A DNA stretch of 64,000 nt from Rhizobacter terrae (lineage in GTDB: Bacteria > Pseudomonadota > Gammaproteobacteria > Burkholderiales > Burkholderiaceae_C), in assembly GCF_003852895.1 (NCBI RefSeq), contig NZ_QUSW01000005.1:248001-312000 (forward strand), in the 5' to 3' direction. Under the pieces are notes generated by a model. That model was not told the DNA's origin and ran no database searches. It worked only from the letters and a program-made list of their open reading frames with translations. Below, piece by piece: positions 1 to 12,613 of the stretch (positions are counted from its first letter, which is position 1; each line of letters opens with the position of its first letter). The translations under genes and the position numbers were made by a program.

Positions 1-86
1 GTCTGGCCGATGACGATGTCGGCGTGGGCGGTGGCCGAGGCCAGGATCGAGCAGGCGAGGACGAGGGCGCGTGCCGTGGGCTTCAT
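1..86 (-). CDS. Periplasmic substrate-binding protein, N-terminal fragment
   Basis: Only the first 28 codons lie in the window; the gene continues beyond position 1. The translation starts with a basic, hydrophobic signal peptide ending in Ala-His-Ala and is followed by Asp-Ile-Val-Ile-Gly-Gln. That mature N-terminus is typical of ABC-transporter periplasmic binding proteins of the branched-chain amino acid receptor type. The product would be exported to the periplasm. The family call rests on a very short stretch and could be wrong; the signal peptide is clear. Confidence 0.5.
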   Translation of the reverse strand, partial: MKPTARALVLACSILASATAHADIVIGQ

Positions 87-314
87 GCTTGTCTCCTATC
101 GTGCGATCTCGTGCGATCGATGAGGCGGACCGCCCGGGCTTCCTGGCGCCGGGTCTGGCTGTCCCTCCCTGGGGCGAAGTGTTGATCCGAAGCCTTCTGT
201 GCGGATTGTGGAAAACCGACACACGGACCGGCAAAACGTGCAAAAGACCTCACCGGACAGGAATCCCGCACGTCCCTAGAATGTTCCGCTCCCCTCTCGG
301 AGACCCCTTCCCCC

Positions 315-6104
<5,790 letters not shown>

Positions 6105-6116
6105 GGTGTTGTCTCA

Positions 6117-6140
6117 GGATCGGGCTTCGCGGCTCGATCC
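6117..6140. terminator. Hairpin between convergent genes
   Basis: A 9-bp stem (GGATCGGGC paired with GCTCGATCC, one G-T) with a 6-nt loop lies just after the uvrA stop codon and before the end of the convergent gene. There is no T-run, so it is a weak candidate. Confidence 0.35.
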
Positions 6141-6156
6141 GGGGACGACGGCCTGC

Positions 6157-6585
6157 TCAAGCCTTCTTGGGGCGCTTGGCAGCCAGTGCTTCTCCCAGAA
6201 TGCCTTCTGGTTTGCATTGGCCGCCTGCAATGGCCTCTTCAATGAAGGGCTTCGACTTGGCTGTGCTGTCGACCATGTATTCCGCAAGTGTCCACGTCTG
6301 AGCGGCACGCAGTCCAAGGCAAGCGCACATCGGTTCGACGGAAGCTCGGAGTTGTTCTTCCGGAAACGGCTTGGGTGAAGGGTTGCCCGAGCGTTCCGCC
6401 GCGGCCGCATAGTCGCGTCGTGCGGGCAGCATGATGGTCAAGGTGCAGCCCGACGTGTAGGTCTCCAGTTGCAACCGAGACCAGCCATCCTTCAATGGCG
6501 GCAGAGGAGCCTTGTCTTGCGCGACCGCGTAGCCTGCCCAGGTCATTGCCAGAAGGATCAGGGTCTTGATGCATGGGTGAGTCAT
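6157..6585 (-). CDS. Small secreted protein of unknown function
   Basis: 142 residues. The chosen ATG has a strong GGAGG ribosome site, while the longer reading frame upstream lacks one. Its start codon overlaps the stop of the histidine phosphatase gene by four bases (ATGA), so the two are translationally coupled. Residues 1-23 form a signal peptide ending Gly-Tyr-Ala-Val-Ala-Gln, pointing to the periplasm. The mature part has three or four cysteines (one in an Met-Cys-Ala-Cys motif) that could form disulfides, and a Lys-rich C-terminus. No family was recognised. Confidence 0.7.
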   Translation of the reverse strand: MTHPCIKTLILLAMTWAGYAVAQDKAPLPPLKDGWSRLQLETYTSGCTLTIMLPARRDYAAAAERSGNPSPKPFPEEQLRASVEPMCACLGLRAAQTWTLAEYMVDSTAKSKPFIEEAIAGGQCKPEGILGEALAAKRPKKA

Positions 6586-7205
6586 GGTCCCCCTCCGTGA
6601 GGTGGACCGCCGTCGTGCGGGGGCAGTCCGTCGAATGGGCGCCACCACGTGCAGTCCCGCGCCGCGCCTGTGTTGAACTGCAGATAGTTTCCACCACCGT
6701 TGGGAGGCTGATCCCAGCGGCGGTCGATCGGGTGGCCGGCGAGGTGGCAGTACAGCAAGGTCCCGACGGCGCCGTGGGAGACGAAGGCGATGGCGCCTGA
6801 TGTCTGGTCGTCACGGATGGCTTGTTCCACTGCGGCTACCACACGAGCCTGAGCATCCACGGCTCGCTCCCATCCACGCACCGATGTGGTCGAGTGAGTG
6901 AAGAACTCCGTGGCCACGCGCTCGAACTCGTCCGGTGGCAGGAAGCCGGTGGCGGAGCGGTCGTTCTCGCCGAGTTCGGCGATGGTGGTGATGGGCAGCG
7001 ACAGGTGCACGGCCAGGATCTGCGCGCCGTCGACTGCCTTCTGCTCGTCGCTGCAATACACGGCGGAGAGGTCGGGTATCCACGGCTGCGACAGCCCTTC
7101 ATGCATGCGGCGGCGCCCAAGCTCCGAAAGAGGCCAGCGCGGCACGGGTACGTCGCGGCTGATCACGACGTTTGGGTGGGTGATGAAGTAGACCTGTCGG
7201 TGCAT
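6582..7205 (-). CDS. Histidine phosphatase superfamily protein
   Basis: 207 residues, phosphoglycerate-mutase-like fold. The N-terminal catalytic motif, normally Arg-His-Gly, reads Phe-Ile-Thr-His-Pro; the second histidine appears as Val-Ser-His-Gly near residue 150. This THP variant is known in a subgroup of proteobacterial histidine phosphatases. The C-terminus is rich in Gly-Gly-Pro and His. Substrate unknown; loss of the first Arg makes classical phosphatase activity uncertain. Coupled by a 4-bp overlap to the small secreted protein downstream. Confidence 0.8.
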   Translation of the reverse strand: MHRQVYFITHPNVVISRDVPVPRWPLSELGRRRMHEGLSQPWIPDLSAVYCSDEQKAVDGAQILAVHLSLPITTIAELGENDRSATGFLPPDEFERVATEFFTHSTTSVRGWERAVDAQARVVAAVEQAIRDDQTSGAIAFVSHGAVGTLLYCHLAGHPIDRRWDQPPNGGGNYLQFNTGAARDCTWWRPFDGLPPHDGGPPHGGGP

Positions 7206-7306
7206 GGTTGCAGTGACTCTTTTCTAGCGCTTGGGCGTTTGCTCGTGCTGGCGGCGTTGCCACTGCTGCATGGCGAGCAGTTGCTTCATTGGAGTTTCTC
7301 GGGCGC

Positions 7307-7885
7307 TTACGCCACCTTCAATCGAACCACCGGCCGCGTCGGTTTCCGACGCGCGACTTCATTGAACCCTTCGCGGTCATACATGGACTTCGAACCAAAC
7401 CACATCGAGTCATCGCCAGAACGATCTGGCTTGTCCACCGGATACGCCTCCAGCAAGGTGGCTCCGCGGCTTTTTGCGTACTTGACCGCGCCAGCCAGCA
7501 AGGCTTGCGCTACGCCCTGACCACGGTACTCAGACGGCACGACGAAGCAGACGATCGACCACACGGGCTGATCGTCCACGGCCTTCATGACGGACGATCT
7601 CACCAGCTTGGCGAACTCCTCGCGCGGTCCCAGCGACACCCACCCCACGGGGACCTTGCCGCGGTACCCGATCAAACCCGGCGGCCTTGCATGGTCCACG
7701 AGGGCCTTCAACTCCTCCCGCCGCACCTGCGCTCGCGTCATGCCCGCAGGCAACGGATCCGGCGCTCCACTGTGCCGATAGAACATGCACCAGCAGCCTC
7801 TGGCCACCGAACAGCCTCGGGCGTTGAAGATGGCCTCCAGATCGGGCCAGCGTTCGGGCGTGAGGGGATGAACGACCAGCTTCAT
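7307..7885 (-). CDS. GNAT family N-acetyltransferase
   Basis: 192 residues. The acetyl-CoA binding motif A is clear: Val-Val-Pro-Ser-Glu-Tyr-Arg-Gly-Gln-Gly-Val-Ala near the middle of the protein, followed by the usual alpha helix and the Leu-Glu-Ala-Tyr-Pro-Val strand. An N-terminal Cys-Trp-Cys-Met-Phe segment is typical of a GNAT subgroup. The start at 7885 was chosen because longer versions would run through the terminator hairpin at 7933-7956; an alternative ATG is at 7915. Substrate unknown. No clear ribosome site. Confidence 0.8.
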   Translation of the reverse strand: MKLVVHPLTPERWPDLEAIFNARGCSVARGCWCMFYRHSGAPDPLPAGMTRAQVRREELKALVDHARPPGLIGYRGKVPVGWVSLGPREEFAKLVRSSVMKAVDDQPVWSIVCFVVPSEYRGQGVAQALLAGAVKYAKSRGATLLEAYPVDKPDRSGDDSMWFGSKSMYDREGFNEVARRKPTRPVVRLKVA

Positions 7886-7932
7886 GCGAGCGTCATTGGT
7901 GAGTGTGGCCCGCATTGTGGCGCGCAAAGGAA

Positions 7933-7956
7933 AACGCCCCGTCGAAACGGGGCGTT
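7933..7956 (-). terminator. Rho-independent terminator of the GH16 gene
   Basis: Perfect 10-bp stem (AACGCCCCGT / ACGGGGCGTT) with a 4-nt loop. Read on the minus strand the stem ends in a T-rich stretch (TTTTCCTTT), 27 bp after the GH16 stop codon. Confidence 0.85.
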
Positions 7957-7982
7957 CATGCGGACGAATCAAGCCATCGGCG

Positions 7983-9551
7983 TCAGCGCTTGATCTCCAG
8001 CCAGTTCAGGTTGAATCCGCCCGCCAGCGCCTTCACGGCGATCTGCTGCTGCCCCGCACTCAGGTTCACCTGGTGCGACACGGTGGTCCAGTTCTGCCAG
8101 CCGCCTGTGGCCGGCACGTCGACCGTGCCGTACACCGGCGAGCCGCCGGCCTTCTCCAGCTGGATCACGCCGCCGCCCGGCAAACTCGCCACTCGGTACG
8201 AGACGGTGTAGGTGCCGCTGGATGGTACGTTCACGTTCCACACGATCCAGTCGTTCGCATCGATCCAGCCGACGTTCTGGCCGCCTTCGGTGCAGGCCTC
8301 GGTCTGGACGCCGGACATCGTCGCCCAGGCCTCGGCCTCGATGTGGATGCTGGGCCCCGTCAGTTCCGGCCCGCGCGAGAAGGTCGCGTCGTTGCGGTCA
8401 AGATCGGTGTAGATGTTCTCCACGTACAGCAGCGAGTTGCGGTGCCGCAGGTAGCGGCCCGGGAAGTTCCACGACTCGAAGGACGTGGCCCCCGAGTTGG
8501 CCAGGCCTGCGCGCTGGTTGAAGGTCGCGTCCTGCTTGAACAGGGTGGAACCATCGGCCGCATCCAGCCACACTTCGCCGTTGCGGTGGCGCAGGTAGCT
8601 GCCGGGGAAGTTGCGCGACTGGAAGGACACGCCGCCTCCCGCGAGGCCGGGCACCATCGTCCAGTTGCCATCGGCCGGCGGCGACACGCTGCCGGCCGGG
8701 TCGATGCGGCCGCGGCTGTTCTGGTGGCGGATCACGTTGCCCGCGATGTTCTGGCTGGTCCACGAGCCCACGGTGCTCGCGGCGCCCGCCTGATAGACGC
8801 GCACATAGTCCACGTACATCTTCGCGGGCAGGGCACCGTCGTCGATGTTGAAGCCGGGCCAGTTGCCGCCGACAGCCATGTTCAGCAGCAGGAAGAAATC
8901 GCGCTGGAACTCATCGGTACCGCCAGCGCCGTTGGTGATGTCGATGACGTGATACTGCGTGCCATCGACAAACCAGCGGATGGTGGTCGGGTCCCACTCC
9001 ACCGCGTACACGTGGTAGTTCTGGACGCTGGTGGCCATGTGGCCGCCGTAGGACGCATGCGTGCCGTCGTTGGCCTGCCAGTGCACCGTGCCGTACACGT
9101 CGGCGCCGGTGTTGATCTGTTCCATGATGTCGATCTCGCCCGAGGCGGGCCAGCCGACGGTGCCGATGTTGCTGCCCAGCGCCCAGAACGCGGGCCAGGT
9201 GCCCTGCTTGGCCGGCAGCGCGATGCGCGCTTCGATGCGGCCGAACTTGAAGCTCTTGTGCCCCTGCGTCTTCATGCGCGCCGAGGTGTAGCGAAAGCCC
9301 CCGAAGTCTTCGCGCTTGGCGGTGATCACCAGCGCATCGTTCTCCACCGTCGCGTTCTCGCGGCGGTAGTACTCCAGCTCGTTGTTGCCCCAGCCGCCCG
9401 AGCCATTGCCGATCTCGAACACCCAGTCAGGGCTGATGCTGCCGTGGAACTCGTCTTGCCAGACGAGTTGCCAATCGGCGAACGCAGAGGGCGCCAGCAT
9501 GAACGCCCAGAGCAGGGCGAGCCAGCGCAAGAAAGGACGCAGCAAATACAC
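7983..9551 (-). CDS. Secreted GH16 beta-glucanase with AbfB-like and CBM6 modules
   Basis: 522 residues. Starts with GTG, supported by an AGGAGG site 9 nt upstream. Residues 1-25 are a signal peptide (cleavage after Ala-Phe-Ala). Residues 27-260 are a GH16 catalytic domain with the signature Glu-Ile-Asp-Ile-Met-Glu: nucleophile E139, assisting D141, acid/base E144. About 265-400 is a beta-trefoil AbfB-like module with repeated Asn/Arg-Phe-Pro-Gly-Xxx-Tyr-Leu-Arg-His-Arg motifs. About 400-522 is a CBM6-type carbohydrate-binding module (Ile-Glu-Ala-Glu-Ala start, Gly-Trp-Ile-Asp-Ala-Asn-Asp-Trp). Likely hydrolyses beta-1,3- or mixed beta-glucans outside the cell. A 12-bp LacI-type palindrome upstream suggests sugar-responsive repression; no transporter or regulator gene lies next to it. 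Confidence 0.92.
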   Translation of the reverse strand: MYLLRPFLRWLALLWAFMLAPSAFADWQLVWQDEFHGSISPDWVFEIGNGSGGWGNNELEYYRRENATVENDALVITAKREDFGGFRYTSARMKTQGHKSFKFGRIEARIALPAKQGTWPAFWALGSNIGTVGWPASGEIDIMEQINTGADVYGTVHWQANDGTHASYGGHMATSVQNYHVYAVEWDPTTIRWFVDGTQYHVIDITNGAGGTDEFQRDFFLLLNMAVGGNWPGFNIDDGALPAKMYVDYVRVYQAGAASTVGSWTSQNIAGNVIRHQNSRGRIDPAGSVSPPADGNWTMVPGLAGGGVSFQSRNFPGSYLRHRNGEVWLDAADGSTLFKQDATFNQRAGLANSGATSFESWNFPGRYLRHRNSLLYVENIYTDLDRNDATFSRGPELTGPSIHIEAEAWATMSGVQTEACTEGGQNVGWIDANDWIVWNVNVPSSGTYTVSYRVASLPGGGVIQLEKAGGSPVYGTVDVPATGGWQNWTTVSHQVNLSAGQQQIAVKALAGGFNLNWLEIKR

Positions 9552-9576
9552 GATGGGTTCCCTCCTGTAAGAATTT

Positions 9577-9588
9577 GAAAGCGCTTTC
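9577..9588. promoter_or_regulatory. LacI-family-type operator palindrome
   Basis: GAAAGCGCTTTC is a perfect 12-bp palindrome with the central CG typical of LacI/GalR-family operators. It lies 26 bp upstream of the GTG start of the GH16 gene. A looser copy (GGAACCGCTTTC) is at 9611-9622. Confidence 0.6.
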
Positions 9589-9598
9589 CATTTCCATG

Positions 9599-9614
9599 TT
9601 CCAACGTTTTGGAA
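9599..9614. promoter_or_regulatory. Inverted repeat upstream of the GH16 gene
   Basis: TTCCAA-CGTT-TTGGAA, perfect 6-bp arms, just upstream of the LacI-type palindrome and overlapping its looser second copy. Could be part of the same control region; binding protein unknown. Confidence 0.35.
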
Positions 9615-9640
9615 CCGCTTTCATCGGAGAAAACCCGTTC

Positions 9641-9672
9641 GCGTTGCACCCGGTTGTGACCGGGTGCAACGC
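9641..9672 (-). terminator. Strong hairpin after the arsR-type gene
   Basis: Perfect 14-bp stem (GCGTTGCACCCGGT / ACCGGGTGCAACGC) with a TGTG loop, 18 bp beyond the ArsR stop. On the minus strand a GGGTTTTCTCC stretch follows a few bases later. It ends the SRPBCC-ArsR operon and separates it from the GH16 promoter. Confidence 0.75.
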
Positions 9673-9689
9673 TGCTGCCCCGCAGCAAG

Positions 9690-10043
9690 TCAGCCGCGCT
9701 CGACGAAGGCCTTGAGCCGGCCCAGCGCCTGCTCCCACTGCCGGCCGATGAGCTCCAGCGCCTGGCGCGCCTCGTCCAGCTGGGATGGCTCCAGCTGCCA
9801 CAACCGCTCGCGGCCCGACTTCACGTCGTGGACGACGCCGGCATCAGCCAGCACCTGCAGGTGCTTGGTCACGCCCTGCCGGCTGATGTCGGTGCCCGCG
9901 GTGAGCTGCGCGATGGAAAAGGCGCCGCCCGCGCAGAGCACCGCCACCAGCTTGAGGCGCGTGGGGTCGCCCAGGGCCGCGAACACGCCGGCCAGCGCCT
10001 CGCTGGATTGCACGAGGCCTGAGAGGGTCTTATTGGCTGGCAT
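9690..10043 (-). CDS. ArsR family transcriptional regulator
   Basis: 117 residues, winged helix-turn-helix of the ArsR/SmtB fold: Ala-Leu-Gly-Asp-Pro-Thr-Arg-Leu-Lys-Leu is the conserved first helix, and Ser-Arg-Gln-Gly-Val-Thr-Lys-His-Leu the recognition helix. No metal-binding Cys pair is visible, so it belongs to the non-metal subgroup that is encoded with SRPBCC (AHSA1) proteins. The start overlaps the end of the upstream SRPBCC gene by 14 bp, indicating translational coupling. Probably autoregulates the three-gene operon through the two inverted repeats near 11026 and 11075. Confidence 0.9.
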   Translation of the reverse strand: MPANKTLSGLVQSSEALAGVFAALGDPTRLKLVAVLCAGGAFSIAQLTAGTDISRQGVTKHLQVLADAGVVHDVKSGRERLWQLEPSQLDEARQALELIGRQWEQALGRLKAFVERG

Positions 10044-10512
10044 GGCGGGCGATGTTCTTCAGTTGCGCCGCCCAGCCCCCGTCGTTCATGCGGAAGGCTT
10101 CCAGCCGGCGCTGCGGCGGCACCTTGTCGAAGCCCGATTCCACCACCGTGAGCAGCGTGCCCTGGCCGGGCGCGTCCTTCAGGGTGAAGGTGACGAGCGT
10201 GGGCTCTTCCTGGTCGTAGTCCACCGCGGGATCGATCGGGGCGGGGTGCCAGCGGTAGGAGAACAGGTTCTGCGGCTCGATGCGATCCACGACCGCGTCG
10301 AACCAGACGTTGTCGTGGCCGCAGCCCGAGACCAGCCCGCGCACGCGCTGGCCGGGCGCGAAGGTCTGGCCCTTGAGGTCGGTGCCGAACCACTGGCCGA
10401 ATTCTTCGGCATTCGACAACGCGCGCCACACGCGGTCGCGCGGGGCCTGGATGACGATGTGGCGTTCGATGCGGTCGGTGGCGGCGGGCTTTTCCATCAG
10501 GACGGTACTCAT
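10030..10512 (-). CDS. SRPBCC / AHSA1 family protein
   Basis: 160 residues. Typical AHSA1-type START-like domain: N-terminal Ile-Glu-Arg-His-Ile-Val-Ile-Gln-Ala-Pro-Arg-Asp-Arg-Val-Trp-Arg-Ala-Leu, then Gln-Trp-Phe-Gly, and a C-terminal helix with Gly-Gly-Trp-Ala. The fold has a hydrophobic ligand cavity; ligands are generally unknown. GGAG ribosome site before the ATG. Middle gene of an operon SRPBCC-SRPBCC-ArsR; 31 bp separate it from the upstream SRPBCC gene and it overlaps arsR. Confidence 0.9.
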   Translation of the reverse strand: MSTVLMEKPAATDRIERHIVIQAPRDRVWRALSNAEEFGQWFGTDLKGQTFAPGQRVRGLVSGCGHDNVWFDAVVDRIEPQNLFSYRWHPAPIDPAVDYDQEEPTLVTFTLKDAPGQGTLLTVVESGFDKVPPQRRLEAFRMNDGGWAAQLKNIARHASQ

Positions 10513-10543
10513 GTGGGGTGGCTCCTAGGTTAATGGGTCCGGG

Positions 10544-11011
10544 TCAGATTTCTGCGGTGGCGGGTTCGGCCTCATGCGGCGTGCCGTGGCCGGTCTCCAC
10601 GAACTGCTGCAGGCTGCCGAGGAAGTGGTTCCAGGCGTCGTTGCACAGCCGGTAGCACTCCAGCGAAGGGTCGAGGCCGATGTGCTCGAAGTCGAGCCGC
10701 GTGCGGTGCGGGCCGTCGGGCGCGAGGCGGAACACGAGTTCGGTGCCCACCCATTCATCGCGGCGCTTGAACTGGCCGACGGCGATGTGCGCGCCCGTGC
10801 AGCGCCAGCGCACCTCACGCAGCGGCACCAGCCGCTCGATGCGCAGGTGCTTGTGGGTCGCGCCGAAGCGCAGGCGGATCTTGCCGCCGACCTCGGTGTC
10901 GACCTCGCAATCCTGCGTCCACCAGCCGCGCAGTCCGGCCGGTGTGGTGAGCGCCGCGTAGACGGCGGCAGGGCGCGCCTCGAGGATGAGGATTCGCTGG
11001 TAGTGGTTCAT
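10544..11011 (-). CDS. SRPBCC / AHSA1 family protein, first gene of operon
   Basis: 155 residues, starting Met-Asn-His-Tyr-Gln-Arg-Ile with a GGAGGT ribosome site. The in-frame extension upstream is rejected because it would run through the operators and under the divergent gene. START-like domain with Pro-Ala-Ala-Val-Tyr-Ala-Ala-Leu-Thr-Thr-Pro, Gly-Trp-Trp-Thr and a C-terminal Trp-Asn-His-Phe-Leu-Gly-Ser-Leu helix. Different enough from its neighbour to be a paralogue with its own ligand. Expression is probably controlled by the ArsR protein encoded two genes downstream. Confidence 0.88.
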   Translation of the reverse strand: MNHYQRILILEARPAAVYAALTTPAGLRGWWTQDCEVDTEVGGKIRLRFGATHKHLRIERLVPLREVRWRCTGAHIAVGQFKRRDEWVGTELVFRLAPDGPHRTRLDFEHIGLDPSLECYRLCNDAWNHFLGSLQQFVETGHGTPHEAEPATAEI

Positions 11012-11025
11012 CGGGACCTCCATGG

Positions 11026-11041
11026 GCAACTTAATGGTTGC
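11026..11041. promoter_or_regulatory. ArsR-type operator 1
   Basis: GCAAC-TTAATG-GTTGC: perfect 5-bp inverted repeat with AT-rich centre, 14 bp upstream of the first SRPBCC start. Same arms as operator 2, centre-to-centre distance 49 bp. Confidence 0.6.
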
Positions 11042-11074
11042 GTGTTTGGATTGTGTGCGAGACCGATCGAATAG

Positions 11075-11090
11075 GCAACTATATGGTTGC
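11075..11090. promoter_or_regulatory. ArsR-type operator 2
   Basis: GCAAC-TATATG-GTTGC, same arms as operator 1. The AT-rich centre could overlap a -10 region for the SRPBCC operon on the minus strand. Two copies of one palindrome in front of an arsR-containing operon point to autoregulation. Confidence 0.6.
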
Positions 11091-11227
11091 ATTATCCTGC
11101 AGCACCCCAGGGTCTTTCGGACAGCCGCTGTGTCAGCGACGGCTGGTGATCCCGTCTTCCTCGGTGGTGTGGGAAGGAAGTGCGAAACAATCGACCGGTC
11201 TGCCCACCCCAGTCGATACCCGATCCC

Positions 11228-12394
11228 ATGACTTCCTGCTCTCGGACGCTGACCTGCTTCTCGTTCCTTTTGTTCGCTGCGGCCGCCGATGCCAGCGACG
11301 TTCCTCCCATCCAACGTGTCGCGGCACCCGGTGGCGGAACCTGTGAATACGGGGCACCCGAAGTGCCCCGCAGCATCCAGGCCATGACGGGCTTCAGAAG
11401 CGCCACGGTGACTGGGCGTGTCGACATCGTCGCCAACTCACCGCCGGCTGCCGTGGTCATCGAGCACAGCTCCGGGTTTACCGAGCTTGATGAGGCGGTG
11501 CTGGTCGCCATGAGAAAGATCCGGTGCCAATCACCGGCCGCGAAACCCCAGATGTTCTCGGCGCTTCAAACCTTTGTCTTCAACCTCGACTTCGCCGGCG
11601 GAATTCCGGTGACCGCGGAGTCAGCACGCTTGTTCGCCGGCCTGGGACGTTATTTCGATGGCCTGCACATGCCCGCGGAGGCCGACGCAGCTTACGCCGA
11701 TGCCATTCGCGCGAATCCGCAATATGCCTTGACCTATTCGTACCGGGCCGACCTGCGCGAGCGCAATGGGCAGCTCGCCGAGGCACTGGCAGATCTCGAC
11801 GAAGCCATCAGGTTGGACCCCCAGTACGCCTGGGCCTTGCGGCAGCGGGCTGGCCTTCGGCTGAAGATGGGTGACGCCGATGGCGCCGAGGCGGATCGCA
11901 AGCTGGCCATGACCTTGATGCCCCGCGTCAACGAGAACTGGACGGTCGGACGGCTTCTCTTCAATGCTCACGACTTCAAGCATGCCGCGGCGTCCCTGCG
12001 CAGGGCGGTCCGTGACCGGCCTGACAACGCCTACCCAGTGATCTGGTCTTACGTTGCTTCCATGCGCGCAGATGATGCTGGTCGCGCCGCAGATGAACTG
12101 AACGCCGATATCGGGCGGTTAGACGCCAAGGCCTGGCCTTATCCGGTCATCAGCCATCTTCAAGGCAGGCTGTCCGCTGATGCGTTGCTCGCCGCGGCAA
12201 GAGGCGCTGACGATGCCCAGCGGGCGGAACGTGTCTGCGAGGCCAACTTCTACATGGCGCAGAAGGAACTGATCGGCCAGCACGAGCAAGCGGCCCAGCC
12301 CCTGCTCGAAGCCGCGCGGCGAGACTGCCCAAAGACATTCATCGAATACACCGCCGCGGTCGCCGCGCTGGATCGGATGTCATCGGCGAAGTAG
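11228..12394 (+). CDS. Exported TonB-C-terminal-like and TPR protein
   Basis: 388 residues. The chosen ATG begins a signal peptide (Leu-Thr-Cys-Phe-Ser-Phe-Leu-Leu-Phe-Ala-Ala-Ala). About residues 35-110 resemble a TonB C-terminal / energy-transducer domain: Gly-Xxx-Val-Thr-Gly-Arg-Val-Asp-Ile-Val, then Ser-Ser-Gly-Phe-Thr-Glu-Leu-Asp-Glu-Ala-Val and a closing Cys. About 130-235 hold two or three TPR repeats (Tyr-Ala-Asp-Ala-Ile-Arg-Ala-Asn-Pro-Gln-Tyr-Ala, Leu-Asp-Glu-Ala-Ile-Arg-Leu-Asp-Pro-Gln-Tyr-Ala). There is no transmembrane anchor besides the signal, so it is unlikely to be a working TonB. Probably a periplasmic scaffold protein. Function unknown. Confidence 0.75.
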   Translation: MTSCSRTLTCFSFLLFAAAADASDVPPIQRVAAPGGGTCEYGAPEVPRSIQAMTGFRSATVTGRVDIVANSPPAAVVIEHSSGFTELDEAVLVAMRKIRCQSPAAKPQMFSALQTFVFNLDFAGGIPVTAESARLFAGLGRYFDGLHMPAEADAAYADAIRANPQYALTYSYRADLRERNGQLAEALADLDEAIRLDPQYAWALRQRAGLRLKMGDADGAEADRKLAMTLMPRVNENWTVGRLLFNAHDFKHAAASLRRAVRDRPDNAYPVIWSYVASMRADDAGRAADELNADIGRLDAKAWPYPVISHLQGRLSADALLAAARGADDAQRAERVCEANFYMAQKELIGQHEQAAQPLLEAARRDCPKTFIEYTAAVAALDRMSSAK

Positions 12395-12613
12395 CTGGCT
12401 TCAGGTCTGCATGGTGAGTCAGCCGGCCGTCAGCACGCCATTTGCAAGCGGATGTTCCAGCCCGGGGTTTCCACGCTCATTCAGGGTCTTTCCTGCTCCC
12501 CAAAATGCCCATCGGGTTGTGTTGGCATGACCTGCACGCGGCCCGATCCCATCCACCAGACGTCGCCGCGCCCACACCATGGGCGCCAGGCAGCGCATCG
12601 CCAGGAGAGACCC

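Noticed and set aside
7224..7289. Small 21-codon frame on the minus strand between phosphatase and GNAT genes
   Set aside because: No ribosome site and nothing recognisable; too short to support.
11180..11227. Upstream start of the TonB/TPR protein
   Set aside because: Would place 16 extra residues before a clear signal peptide.
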